DNA from: an uncultured Flavonifractor sp.
GTDB taxonomy: Bacteria; Bacillota; Clostridia; Oscillospirales; Oscillospiraceae
Reading direction: 5' to 3'
NCBI GenBank assembly: GCA_947384055.1
Contig: CANDFO010000006.1
Location: forward strand, 1-55,267
Length of the DNA stretch: 55,267 bases
Shown here: one piece after another, positions 32,343 through 40,626 of the stretch
How positions within the stretch are numbered: position 1 is the first letter of the stretch
Layout of the letters: each line of letters begins with the position of its first letter
Program-made: the position numbers and the translations under genes
Notes under the pieces: model-generated
Told to the model about the DNA's origin: nothing
The model's database searches: none
What the model saw: only the letters and a program-made list of their open reading frames with translations

Positions 32343-33590
32343 ATGAGTGCTTATATCGTGGAGGGCGGACGCCCTCTGGAGGGCTCCGTGCGGGTGCATG
32401 GGGCGAAAAACAGTGTGCTGCCTATCCTGGCGGCCTGCCTGCTCTCCCCGGAGGAGTGCGTGGTGCGCAACTGCCCGGACCTGTCGGACGTAACCGCGTC
32501 CCTGGATATCCTCCGGCATCTGGGGTGCCGGGCGGAACGGCAGGGGGACACGGTGGTGGTGGACGCCGGCGCGCCCACCGGCTGGGATGTGCCCGACGTC
32601 CTGATGCGGGAGATGCGCTCCTCGGTGATCTTTCTGGGGGCGGTGCTGGGGCGCATGGGCCGGGCGGACCTGTGCGCCCCCGGCGGGTGCGAGCTGGGAC
32701 CCAGGCCCATTGACCTGCATCTGGCGGCAATCCGGGCCATGGGCGCGGCGGTTGACGAGACCGGGGGCAGGCTGCGGTGCACCGGCCCGCTGACCGGGAC
32801 GGACATTGTGCTGTCCATCCCCAGCGTGGGGGCCACGGAGAACATCATGCTGGCCGCCGTTGCCGCCAGCGGCACCACCACCATCACCAACGCTGCCCGG
32901 GAGCCGGAGATTGTGGACTTCCAGACCTTCCTGCGCCAGCTGGGTGCGGATGTGCGGGGGGCGGGGAGCTCGGTGGTGGTGATTCGGGGCGGACAAAAGC
33001 TCCACGGCGGGGAACATACCGTTATGGGCGACCGGATTGTGGCCGCTACATATCTGGCTGCCGCGGCAGCGGCGGGCGGACAGGTGGAAGTTACGGGAGT
33101 GGACTATCGCCACCTGTCTACCGTCACAGCGGTGCTCAGCGAGGCGGGCTGCGCCGTGAAGAGCGGACCGGACCGGGTTTTTCTGCGGAGTGCGCCCCTG
33201 CGGGGTGTGCGCCCAGTGCGTACGGCGCCCTATCCCGGTTTTCCCACCGACGCCCAGGCGCCGCTGATGGCGGCGCTGGCCAAAGGCAGCGGATGCACCG
33301 TATTTGTGGAAAATATCTTTGAAAGCCGATACCGCCATGTGGACGAGCTGGCCCGTATGGGCGCGGATATCCGGGTGGAGGGCCGGGTGGCGGTGGTCTA
33401 CGGCGTGCCGCAGCTCCACGGGGCCCAGGTTCAGGCCGCCGACCTGCGGGGCGGGGCCGCTCTGGTGGTGGCGGCGCTGGGTGCGGAGGGAACCAGCCGC
33501 ATTTCCGGCCTGCACCACATAGACCGGGGCTATCAGGATTTGGAGAGCGACCTGTCCGGCCTGGGAGCCAGCATCCGCCGCACTGCGTGA
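32343..33590 (+). CDS. murA: UDP-GlcNAc 1-carboxyvinyltransferase MurA
   Basis: MurA transfers enolpyruvate from PEP to UDP-GlcNAc, the first committed step of peptidoglycan synthesis and the target of fosfomycin. The 415-residue protein keeps the catalytic cysteine (C116 in GGCELGPRP), so fosfomycin-resistant substitution to Asp is absent. The N-terminal GAKNSVLPILAACLL is typical. Having murA inside the dcw cluster, between murG and divIB, is common in Clostridia. GGAGGA lies before ATG 32343; a longer frame from 32325 is less likely. Confidence 0.95.
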   Translation: MSAYIVEGGRPLEGSVRVHGAKNSVLPILAACLLSPEECVVRNCPDLSDVTASLDILRHLGCRAERQGDTVVVDAGAPTGWDVPDVLMREMRSSVIFLGAVLGRMGRADLCAPGGCELGPRPIDLHLAAIRAMGAAVDETGGRLRCTGPLTGTDIVLSIPSVGATENIMLAAVAASGTTTITNAAREPEIVDFQTFLRQLGADVRGAGSSVVVIRGGQKLHGGEHTVMGDRIVAATYLAAAAAAGGQVEVTGVDYRHLSTVTAVLSEAGCAVKSGPDRVFLRSAPLRGVRPVRTAPYPGFPTDAQAPLMAALAKGSGCTVFVENIFESRYRHVDELARMGADIRVEGRVAVVYGVPQLHGAQVQAADLRGGAALVVAALGAEGTSRISGLHHIDRGYQDLESDLSGLGASIRRTA

Positions 33591-33638
33591 ACCGCGGTGA
33601 ATTTGTAAGGAAACCTTAACGATTTCTTGAAGTCTTTA

Positions 33639-33647
33639 TGGTATAGT
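33639..33647 (+). promoter_or_regulatory. Extended -10 promoter upstream of divIB
   Basis: TGGTATAGT is a TGn-extended -10 element with no good -35 at 17 nt. It would start a transcript near 33654, about 115 nt before divIB. Confidence 0.45.
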
Positions 33648-33769
33648 GAATAAACGATGGATCGAGGCTATATCTGCGGCGGCCTGCCGCGGGATAAGAG
33701 CAATCCGGCTGATTCTTTGCGGATTCGGCGGCAAGGTCAGGAAAACACAGAGATAGGAGTACGGCGGGT

Positions 33770-34624
33770 ATGGCGGCGAGAAGGAACAGACACACGAGGC
33801 GGCGGAACAGAGGACGTTTTGGCTTCCTCTATAAGCTGCTGTCCGTGCTGTTGATTTTTACCGCCCTGCTGCTGGGCTGTCTGGTATTTTTCCGGGTGGA
33901 CCAGGTGATAGTTACAGGGGTAAGCCGCTACAGCGAGGCGGAGATTATTCAGGCGGCGGGAGTGCAGCGGGGAGATAATCTCTACGGGCTGAACAAGAAT
34001 CGGATTGTCAATCAGCTGCTGAGCCAGCTGCCCTATATCGACGAAATCGCCATCAGCCGCCGCCCGCCGGATACGCTGGTCATCGATATCCGGGAGAGCA
34101 GCATTATGGCGGGGCTCCGCTCCGGCGGGAGTTACTGGCTGCTGGACAGCCGCTGCAAGGTCCTGGAGCAGGGGAGCGGCGCTCTGCCGGAGGGCCGGGC
34201 GGAGGTGTTGGGCCTGGATGTGCTGGAGCCGGCGGTAGGCAGCAAGCTGAAAACGGAGGAGGAGCAGGCGGACAGGCTGGAGAACCTCCAGAGCTTTCTG
34301 GCGGCAATTCGGGCCCGGGGGATGACCGGGAGCCTCACCAGCTTTATTGACGTGAGCTCCGCCACCAAGCTCCGCTTTGGCTACGGGGCGGAGCTGACGG
34401 TGGTGATGCCCATGAACGGGGATTTTACGGCGCTGACCTATCAGCTCAAGCTGGCGCTGGAGACCATGGATGAGCGGGGGCTTCCCCGGACGGGTACGCT
34501 GGACCTGAGCATCAGCGAGCGGCAGGGAAATCTCCAGCCCAAACGCTGGCTCCCCGGCGATGGAACGCCGGAAAGCGGAGAGGCGGAGCCCGCAAGCACA
34601 CCGGAACAGGGTGAGGACGGATGA
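33770..34624 (+). CDS. divIB: Cell division protein DivIB/FtsQ
   Basis: The 284-residue protein has a basic N-terminus, a membrane helix at about 22-42 and a POTRA domain starting VDQVIVTGVSRYSEAEI, followed by the FtsQ beta domain and an acidic proline-rich tail. DivIB assembles with FtsL and DivIC at the septum. Position after murA matches many Clostridia. The stop overlaps the next start by ATGA. Confidence 0.9.
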   Translation: MAARRNRHTRRRNRGRFGFLYKLLSVLLIFTALLLGCLVFFRVDQVIVTGVSRYSEAEIIQAAGVQRGDNLYGLNKNRIVNQLLSQLPYIDEIAISRRPPDTLVIDIRESSIMAGLRSGGSYWLLDSRCKVLEQGSGALPEGRAEVLGLDVLEPAVGSKLKTEEEQADRLENLQSFLAAIRARGMTGSLTSFIDVSSATKLRFGYGAELTVVMPMNGDFTALTYQLKLALETMDERGLPRTGTLDLSISERQGNLQPKRWLPGDGTPESGEAEPASTPEQGEDG

Positions 34625-35367
34625 AGGCAAAAGGACGCAAACGCGGTCAGTTCGCGGTAATGGCGGTATGCGCGGTGGTGGGCTTTCTGCTGTCGGCCCA
34701 GCTGCGCAGCGTGAAGCTCAGCACTGCGGCCGATGCCACCAGCGCGGCCCGGCTGGAGACGCTGCAGGAGCTTTATAATGAGGCGCTGGACCGCTGTGAG
34801 ACCTTGGAGGAGCAGACGGCCCAGCTGCAGCAGGAGCTGACAGCCTATCGGGAGGCGGCGGCGTCCGGCGGCGAAGAGAGCCATGCGCTGATGGCGGAAC
34901 TGGAGCTGCTGAGTATCTCCGCGGGGCTGACGGACCTGGAGGGTCCGGGCGTGACGGTTGTTATGACGGATTCTGCCGCCGCCAACACCACCGGGGATGA
35001 GGCAGGCTATCTGATCCATGACAACGACATCCTCTCAGTGGTCAATGAGCTGCGTTCCGCCGGGGCGGAAGCCATTTCCATCAATGGGGAGCGCATTCTG
35101 GCCACCAGCGAAATCCGCTGTGCCGGGGCAGTGGTTACGGTCAACGGCAGACGCTACGCCGCCCCCTATGTGGTCATGGCCATCGGAGACCCGGAGACCC
35201 TCTATAACGCGATGACCATGCGCAGTGGTGTGGCAGATATTCTGGGCCAGTGGGGGATTACGGTACAGGTGACGGCCAACGACCTGCTGTACATACCCAA
35301 ATATGCCGGGGTTATGGAATACCGCTATGCCCGGCCGGCCGAAAACGGCAGAGAGGAGGCGGGGTAA
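34621..35367 (+). CDS. DUF881-family membrane protein (YlxW-like)
   Basis: The 248-residue protein has an N-terminal membrane helix, a coiled coil (about 35-80) and the DUF881 domain with LTDLEGPGVTVVMTD and AEAISINGERI segments. YlxW proteins are found with division genes in Firmicutes, function unknown. It is coupled to divIB (ATGA) and to the following sbp gene (TAATG). Confidence 0.88.
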   Translation: MKAKGRKRGQFAVMAVCAVVGFLLSAQLRSVKLSTAADATSAARLETLQELYNEALDRCETLEEQTAQLQQELTAYREAAASGGEESHALMAELELLSISAGLTDLEGPGVTVVMTDSAAANTTGDEAGYLIHDNDILSVVNELRSAGAEAISINGERILATSEIRCAGAVVTVNGRRYAAPYVVMAIGDPETLYNAMTMRSGVADILGQWGITVQVTANDLLYIPKYAGVMEYRYARPAENGREEAG

Positions 35368-35750
35368 TGCTGGAGCTGATTGGACTTTTAGTAGGACTGG
35401 CGGCGGGGCTGCTGGCGCCTTGGACCGTCCCCAGCCAGTACGCACTGTATATGGCCTCCGGCTTGCTGGCGGCGCTGGATTCCGCCCTTGGGGGCTTCCG
35501 CGCAAGGGTTAAAGGGGAGTTTGAACTGGGTGTTTTTCTCTCCGGAACCATTGGAAACGCAGTAATTGCCGCCTTTCTGACCTGGCTGGGACAGAAGCTG
35601 GGAATTCCCCTTTATATGGCCTGTGTGGTGGTATTTGGAACACGGATGTTCCAAAACTTTGCAGAAATCCGCAGAGAACTATTGACCTGGGGACAAAAGA
35701 GAGATAAAATAAAACAAGTTGTGGACAACGGGCCGGAGGATGCCGAATAA
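35367..35750 (+). CDS. sbp: Small basic protein Sbp (DUF1290)
   Basis: The 127-residue protein has about three membrane helices and the DUF1290 pattern with LLVGLAAGLLAPWTVPSQYA and the FELGVFLSGTIGNAVIAAFL segment. Its function is unknown. In Bacillus the order is divIB-ylxW-ylxX-sbp-ftsA-ftsZ; ylxX and ftsA are missing here. Start codon overlaps the stop of the DUF881 gene. Confidence 0.88.
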   Translation: MLELIGLLVGLAAGLLAPWTVPSQYALYMASGLLAALDSALGGFRARVKGEFELGVFLSGTIGNAVIAAFLTWLGQKLGIPLYMACVVVFGTRMFQNFAEIRRELLTWGQKRDKIKQVVDNGPEDAE

Positions 35751-35811
35751 CCGTCTTCCCCCGCAAAATAGAGAGAGGAAACAACGAATCGTTTACATAG
35801 GAGGAGCAGTT

Positions 35812-36915
35812 ATGGCGATTGGACTGGACACCGGGCCGGACAGTGTCGTTACCATTAAGGTGATCGGTGTCGGCGGGGGCGGAAATAACGTGGTAAACCG
35901 GATGGTGAAGACCGGGACCAAGGGCGTGGACTTCATCGTTGTCAATACGGATAAGCAGGCACTGGCCGTCTCCAGCGCGACGGTGAAAATTCAGATTGGA
36001 GAAAAGCTCACCGGAGGCCAGGGGGCGGGCAGCGACCCGGAGGTGGGCCGCAAGTCCGCTGAGGAGAGCCGCAGCGCCATTTCAAAGATTCTGGAAAACA
36101 CGGATATGGTCTTTATCACCGCGGGCATGGGCGGCGGCACCGGTACAGGCGCGGCCCCCATTGTAGCGGATATCGCCAAGGAGATGGGGGTGCTGACCGT
36201 AGGCGTGGTGACAAAGCCCTTTGGCTTTGAGGGCCGCCGCCGGATGCTTCAGGCGGAAAAGGGGATTGAGGAGCTGCGTTCACGAGTGGACAGCCTGGTT
36301 ATCATCCCCAACGAGCGGCTGAAGTACGCCACCGACCAGAAGATTACCTTTGCCAACGCCTTTGAAATTGCCGACGATGTGCTCCGTCAGGCGGTGCAGT
36401 CTATTTCCGACCTCATCAAGAATACGGGCTTTATCAACGTGGACTTTGCCGATGTGACTGCCGTCATGAAAAACGCGGGCATGGCCCATATGGGCGTGGG
36501 CCGGGCTGCGGGCAAGGACAAGGCGGAAGAGGCTGCGAAGCTGGCCATCTCCAGCCCCCTGCTGGAGACCTCCATCAATGGCGCCAAGGGCGTACTGGTC
36601 AACATCACCTGTCCCTTGGACTTTGGCATGGAAGAGGTGGACACGGCGGCCAACATGGTTCAGGAGGCCGTCCATCCGGACGCAAACATCATCTTTGGTT
36701 CTATCTTCGACGAGACGCTGGAGGACGAGATCTGTGTGACCGTCATCGCCACTGGGTTTGAGGAGGGGGAGGACGGAATGCCCAGCAAACCCTTTACCGC
36801 CGCCGGGGAGAAGAAGGCTGGCGAGCGCAAGGAGCAGAAGGGCACGGGAACGGCCGCTCCCGCCGAGGAGGACCCCTTTGACGATATCTTTAAGATTTTC
36901 AATCGGGGCAAATAA
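35812..36915 (+). CDS. ftsZ: Cell division GTPase FtsZ
   Basis: The 367-residue tubulin homolog has the GTP signature GGGTGTGAAPIVADIAKE, the N-terminal IKVIGVGGGGNNVVNRM and the NTDKQAL segment. A linker rich in charged residues leads to the C-terminal peptide DPFDDIFKIFNRGK that binds division partners. I use ATG 35812 after AGGAGGAG; the longer frame upstream lacks homology. ftsZ closes the cluster and is followed by a strong hairpin at 36930. No ftsA lies next to it. Confidence 0.97.
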   Translation: MAIGLDTGPDSVVTIKVIGVGGGGNNVVNRMVKTGTKGVDFIVVNTDKQALAVSSATVKIQIGEKLTGGQGAGSDPEVGRKSAEESRSAISKILENTDMVFITAGMGGGTGTGAAPIVADIAKEMGVLTVGVVTKPFGFEGRRRMLQAEKGIEELRSRVDSLVIIPNERLKYATDQKITFANAFEIADDVLRQAVQSISDLIKNTGFINVDFADVTAVMKNAGMAHMGVGRAAGKDKAEEAAKLAISSPLLETSINGAKGVLVNITCPLDFGMEEVDTAANMVQEAVHPDANIIFGSIFDETLEDEICVTVIATGFEEGEDGMPSKPFTAAGEKKAGERKEQKGTGTAAPAEEDPFDDIFKIFNRGK

Positions 36916-36929
36916 AGATTTGAGAAAAA

Positions 36930-36966
36930 CACAAGGGCCCTGTCCATTTTGGACAGGGCCCTTGTG
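36930..36966. terminator. Terminator after ftsZ, left flank of 194-bp element copy 2
   Basis: CACAAGGGCCCTGTCC pairs perfectly with GGACAGGGCCCTTGTG across ATTTT. The central 31 nt (36933-36963) are repeated identically at 37168-37198. Confidence 0.85.
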
Positions 36967-36968
36967 CC

Positions 36969-37162
36969 TGTCGAAAAAGGCCGGAGGCCTTTTTCGACAA
37001 AGGGGATACGGCCTGCTGCGCGCACCCTTTGGGCACACTTGCAGGCCGAGATGTGTCATTTTCGAGGCGCATGTCCCCGAAAATGACCGATTTTGACTTT
37101 ATTTTGCCACCTTTGGGTGGCAAAACTCTGCGAGGCTTTCCCGTGGAAGAGGTTTTTCGACA
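36969..37162 (+). repeat. 194-bp terminal-inverted-repeat element, copy 2
   Basis: Bounded by TGTCGAAAAA (36969-36978) and TTTTTCGACA (37153-37162), the same length as copy 1 and close to 90% identical in the opposite orientation. The loop GGAG of its first hairpin and the stem pair CCACC/GGTGG of its second hairpin differ from copy 1 in a way that keeps base pairing. Confidence 0.85.
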
Positions 37163-37205
37163 GACTGAAGGGCCCTGTCCATTTTGGACAGGGCCCTTCA
37201 GTCTG
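37161..37205. terminator. Terminator-like hairpin, right flank of copy 2
   Basis: CAGACTGAAGGGCCCTGTCC pairs perfectly with its 20-nt partner ending at 37205 across ATTTT. It probably ends the minus-strand barstar transcript as well, since barstar stops at 37208. Confidence 0.85.
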
Positions 37206-37207
37206 TT

Positions 37208-37495
37208 TTATTGGCCGGATGCGGGCGGCTCCATAAATAAATGAAATCGGGAGTTATCCTCCTCCGCCTGGCGGAGGACCCGCAGAAAGACGGAGGCATA
37301 AGAGCCCAGGCGCTCTTCGAGAACCTCAATACCGGAGAGATGCAGGGAGAGCTCACCGGGCAGATCGGTGAGGCAGTCCAACAGAGCGTCCAAGTTGCGT
37401 CCGTACCACTCCGGCAGAGGAAGCGCCCGGACAAGGGCATCGTGGAGCCCGCCGCAGGTAAAAATTTCCCGCCCATCCAGATGAACACAGGTCAT
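37208..37495 (-). CDS. Barstar-family ribonuclease inhibitor
   Basis: The 95-residue protein resembles barstar, the intracellular inhibitor of barnase. The binding helix is recognisable as LPEWYGRNLDALLDCLTDL, keeping the aspartates equivalent to D35 and D39 that contact the barnase active site; the positions of Y29 and W38 are W and L here. It immediately follows the barnase gene with ATGA overlap, so the inhibitor is made with the toxin. It is very likely the immunity protein. Confidence 0.9.
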   Translation of the reverse strand: MTCVHLDGREIFTCGGLHDALVRALPLPEWYGRNLDALLDCLTDLPGELSLHLSGIEVLEERLGSYASVFLRVLRQAEEDNSRFHLFMEPPASGQ

Positions 37496-38067
37496 GGGTT
37501 TTCCTCCCCGTACAGCAGCTCAAAGGAGGCGTAGTGGTCTCCTGTATAGTAGATCAGTCCGTCGTTGGAGAAAACAATCCGCTTGGCCCCGCGCTTGGAG
37601 GCCCCCAAGGTGTCAATGTCACACTCGGTATAGGTACGACCTTCCGCCTCGGGAAGAAGTCCTTCATAGTTTCCAAACCGGTTTCCACCGATGCACATGC
37701 CCGGCGCGTAGGGCTCCAGGGAGCCGCCGGACCAGCCCAGCTTCTCTGCTTCCCGCTTGGTGATAAAATTGTCAGGCAGATGGCCGTAGAGATACAGGTA
37801 GAGAGCCACGTCCTCTTTGGAGGTGTAGGAGCCGTCTTCGGGCAGGTCGGGAAGAGCTTCCGGAGAGGGCTCCGGTTCCGGCGCGGGCGGGGTCTCCGTG
37901 GGAGTGGGCGTCGGGGCAGGCGTTGGAGCTGGGGAAGGAGAGACCTGTTCCGGAGAGGGGGAAGAAGCGATCTGCGCCGGATTCCGGGAGACAGACCCCG
38001 TGGCGCCGCAGGCGGCCAGCAGAAGGGCCAGCAGAAGCGCGAACAGGGAATAGAGCCGTTTTTTCAT
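37492..38067 (-). CDS. Lipoprotein with C-terminal barnase (guanyl-specific RNase) domain
   Basis: The 191-residue precursor has a signal peptide with lipobox LLAAC (C20), a proline/threonine-rich linker at about 40-75, and a barnase domain from about 82 to the end. LPDNFITKREAEKLGW is a near match to barnase. Catalytic residues align: the glutamate in TECDID, both arginines in KRGAKRI, and the histidine in GDHYASF, so it should be an active RNase. Barnase is normally secreted free; here it is predicted to be lipid-anchored outside the membrane. Role could be competition, defence or RNA scavenging. ATG 38067 follows GGAGGTTG. Confidence 0.88.
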   Translation of the reverse strand: MKKRLYSLFALLLALLLAACGATGSVSRNPAQIASSPSPEQVSPSPAPTPAPTPTPTETPPAPEPEPSPEALPDLPEDGSYTSKEDVALYLYLYGHLPDNFITKREAEKLGWSGGSLEPYAPGMCIGGNRFGNYEGLLPEAEGRTYTECDIDTLGASKRGAKRIVFSNDGLIYYTGDHYASFELLYGEENP

Positions 38068-38105
38068 GGGTACAACCTCCACGGTTTACAGAGCCGGAAA
38101 CGGGG

Positions 38106-38546
38106 CTATTCAGCGCTTTTTATGGCGTAGAAGGTAAAGACGCCGGTTGCGACCGTATCGCCCCGGTTGTCGGTGAGAACGGCCTCGCATACCTGAATGG
38201 TGCGGCCGGACTTCTGTACTCTGGCTCTGCAAAAGATTTTTCCGCCCTTGGCGGGCTTCAAATAGTTCATGGAGCAGTTCAGCGTTACACACAGCTGCCC
38301 GATGGAGTGGGCGGCCGCGCCGGTGACGGTATCCGCCAGAGCAGCCAGACATCCCCCGTGGACGATGCCCAGGGGATTGAGCACATCGGGAGCGGTTTCC
38401 AGCTCCCCCTCTGCACAGCCTAGGGACACATGGGTAAGGGTGATGTGGCTGATTTTGGTGTAGCCGTCCGCCTGATTAATCCGCTCAATCAGGCTGGCAA
38501 AGTACTGTTCCTGCTCCCGGGAGCATTTACTGTAAGAATCCGTCAA
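38106..38546 (-). CDS. PaaI-family hotdog thioesterase
   Basis: The 146-residue protein is a PaaI/YdiI-type acyl-CoA thioesterase with the active-site segment NPLGIVHGGCLAALADTVTG. These enzymes hydrolyse aryl or acyl CoA esters. I take TTG 38546, seven bases after GAGGAG, which makes the gene overlap the sufB-like gene by 20 nt in another frame; a later start would remove N-terminal sequence. It is in the same direction as the suf genes, but a functional link is not evident. Confidence 0.85.
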   Translation of the reverse strand: MTDSYSKCSREQEQYFASLIERINQADGYTKISHITLTHVSLGCAEGELETAPDVLNPLGIVHGGCLAALADTVTGAAAHSIGQLCVTLNCSMNYLKPAKGGKIFCRARVQKSGRTIQVCEAVLTDNRGDTVATGVFTFYAIKSAE

Positions 38547-39450
38547 GAATTTTCTCCTCTGCTTCCTGCTCGGTGAGCCCGAGCGTCATAAGTTTGAGAA
38601 TCTGGTCGCCCGCGATGCGTCCGATGGCCGCCTCGTGAACCAGCTGAGCATCCACACTGTTGGCGACAATGGCGGGTATGGAGGAGATGCGGGCCTCTCC
38701 CATGATAATGGAATCGCACTGCACATGGCCGAAGCACCGGGCGTTGCCTGTCATTTTGGGGTAAAATACCTGCCGGGAGCCGTCCTGAGCTACGGAGCGG
38801 GAGATCACGCGTCCGGTAGCGTCCGCCCCGTCCAGAATAATCTCCATATTGCTCTCGGCGGTCTGATCTCCATGAGTCAGGAGCTTTTCGGTGATAATAG
38901 CCTCCGCGCCGGGGCCCGCTACAATTTTGGTGTCCCGCCTGGTGGAATCCACACCGCGGATCTGGGTGGTCTCCATAGTGATGGAGGCCCCCTCCTCCAG
39001 GTAGACTACGGTTTGGGGGTTCATAATGCGCTTGCCGGTGCCGGGCCCCTCGCCGTAGTGACGCTCCACATAGCGGACCTTGGCGTTTCTGCCCACATAA
39101 AAGGTGTGCACGCCATCGTGCTGGCTGGTCTCACAGCCGGTATTGTGAATGCCGCACCCGGCGATGATGTCCACGTCGCACCCCTCACCGATGAAAAAAT
39201 CATTGTAGACCAGTTCAGAGAGCCCGGTCTGACTGATGATGACAGGGATATGCACCGACTCATGGACGGTGCCGGGGGCAATCCGGATGTCAATGCCCGA
39301 TTTGCCCGGCTCAGTTTTGGTGGTAATCTCAATATTGGCGGTGTTGCCGCGGGAATCCAGCTCCCCGTTGCGGCGGATGTTGTAGGCCCCTTGAGGGGTC
39401 TTTTCCAGCTCTGCAATCTCCTTTAACAGCTTCCATTCCGTTTGATCCAT
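38527..39450 (-). CDS. sufB: SufB-like Fe-S scaffold protein (minimal SUF)
   Basis: The 307-residue protein has the SufB/SufD beta-helix core but lacks the long N-terminal region of classical SufB. The C-terminal QCDSIIMGE keeps a cysteine (C245) at the place of E. coli SufB C405, and HEAAIGRI keeps the glutamate (E273) at the place of E434, so it looks like the cluster-building subunit rather than SufD. Together with sufC it would form a two-gene scaffold like the SmsCB system of anaerobes. No SufS, SufU or SufD is encoded here. AGGAGGA precedes ATG 39450. Confidence 0.85.
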   Translation of the reverse strand: MDQTEWKLLKEIAELEKTPQGAYNIRRNGELDSRGNTANIEITTKTEPGKSGIDIRIAPGTVHESVHIPVIISQTGLSELVYNDFFIGEGCDVDIIAGCGIHNTGCETSQHDGVHTFYVGRNAKVRYVERHYGEGPGTGKRIMNPQTVVYLEEGASITMETTQIRGVDSTRRDTKIVAGPGAEAIITEKLLTHGDQTAESNMEIILDGADATGRVISRSVAQDGSRQVFYPKMTGNARCFGHVQCDSIIMGEARISSIPAIVANSVDAQLVHEAAIGRIAGDQILKLMTLGLTEQEAEEKILDGFLQ

Positions 39451-39452
39451 GC

Positions 39453-40190
39453 TCACTGGTCCTCCTCTGTCAAATAGCTGCACCCGGTCTTGGTATTGGC
39501 CAGAATCTGCGGAAAAATTTCCTCGCGGGGGCCGTGCCGGGTGACTTTGCCCTCGCTGATCATGACGATTTCGTCAGCCAGGCCGATGATGCGCTCCTGA
39601 TGAGAAATAATCAGAAGAGTGGCCTCCCGCCGCCGGTGGATGGCCTGGAAGGTCTCGGTGAGCTTGGCGAAGGACCACAGGTCAATGCCGGCCTCCGGCT
39701 CGTCAAAGATCATGAGGCCGGATTTTCTGGCCAGGATGGTGGCGATTTCAATGCGCTTTACCTCACCGCCGGAGAGACTGGCGTCCACCTCCCGGTCGAT
39801 ATAGTCATGGGCGCACAGGCCGACCTTTGTCAGGTACTGGCAGCCCTCCTCCCGGGTGAGGGATTCGCTCCCCGCAGCCAGAGCCAGCAGGTCCCGCACC
39901 CGCAGACCTTTGAATCGGGGGGGCTGCTGAAAGCCGTAGCTGACCCCCAGGCGGGCCCGTTCGGTGATGTCCATGTGCGTGATATCGGCGCCGTTCCAGA
40001 GAATGCTGCCTCCCGTAGGCTGCACCAGCCCCATGATTGCCTTGGCCAGGGTGGTTTTGCCTCCGCCGTTGGGACCGGTAATGACGGCCAGCTTATTGTC
40101 CCCTATGGTGAGGGACACCTGGTCGAGTATGTCCAGCCCCTGGCCGGACGCCCCCTCTACTTGGTAGCTGAGGCCTTTAATTTCCAACAT
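39453..40190 (-). CDS. sufC: SufC-like ATPase
   Basis: The 245-residue ATPase has Walker A GPNGGGKTT, signature LSGGEVKR and Walker B MIFDEPEAGID, all of the SufC type. SufC drives conformational change in the SufB scaffold. I start at ATG 40190, after AAAAGGAGC; the open frame runs another 84 codons upstream through the promoter region and is not coding. It lies next to the sufB-like gene, 2 nt apart. Other ABC ATPases are possible, but the adjacent partner makes SufC by far the best call. Confidence 0.9.
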   Translation of the reverse strand: MLEIKGLSYQVEGASGQGLDILDQVSLTIGDNKLAVITGPNGGGKTTLAKAIMGLVQPTGGSILWNGADITHMDITERARLGVSYGFQQPPRFKGLRVRDLLALAAGSESLTREEGCQYLTKVGLCAHDYIDREVDASLSGGEVKRIEIATILARKSGLMIFDEPEAGIDLWSFAKLTETFQAIHRRREATLLIISHQERIIGLADEIVMISEGKVTRHGPREEIFPQILANTKTGCSYLTEEDQ

Positions 40191-40244
40191 AAACCGTCTG
40201 CTCCTTTTGTACAGGTTTTTATACGGATTTTTAGTGCAGAGAAT

Positions 40245-40273
40245 ATTGTACCACATTGCTAGGAAAAAGACAA
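40245..40273 (-). promoter_or_regulatory. Promoter of the sufC-sufB operon
   Basis: Read on the minus strand, TTGTCT (40273-40268) and TACAAT (40250-40245) are spaced by 17 nt. Transcription would start near 40238, about 50 nt before sufC. Confidence 0.75.
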
Positions 40274-40506
40274 GAGTACCAGAAAGCGCTTTGCCGGTTT
40301 CTTCAGCACGGAAGATGCCTGCGCCGCAGGACGGCGCCTCCAAAGGCGCCGCGGGAAGCGCATGGAGGCGCGGGGTTTGTGAGGTATATCCGAAAGCTGG
40401 GCAATTATGTTTGGGATAAACGGCAAAACTGACAAAGCGCATTTTTAGGAAGACAGAAAGGAAAAATAAAGGGAACGGCAGGGAAAACGGCAGGGAAAAG
40501 TATTGC

Positions 40507-40535
40507 TTGACTTCAATGGTTCCCCATGGTATAAT
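40507..40535 (+). promoter_or_regulatory. Promoter of the str operon
   Basis: TTGACT (40507-40512) and TATAAT (40530-40535) with a 17-nt spacer. It is about 90 nt upstream of the L7Ae-like gene and diverges from the suf promoter. Confidence 0.85.
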
Positions 40536-40626
40536 TCAAAATCGCGCAGGTGTGCCTGCAATTGGGAAAATTTGCGGTCTGAAGGCCGCTTTTTCTGAGA
40601 CGACAAGCGGTCAGGAGGCGTGCCGG

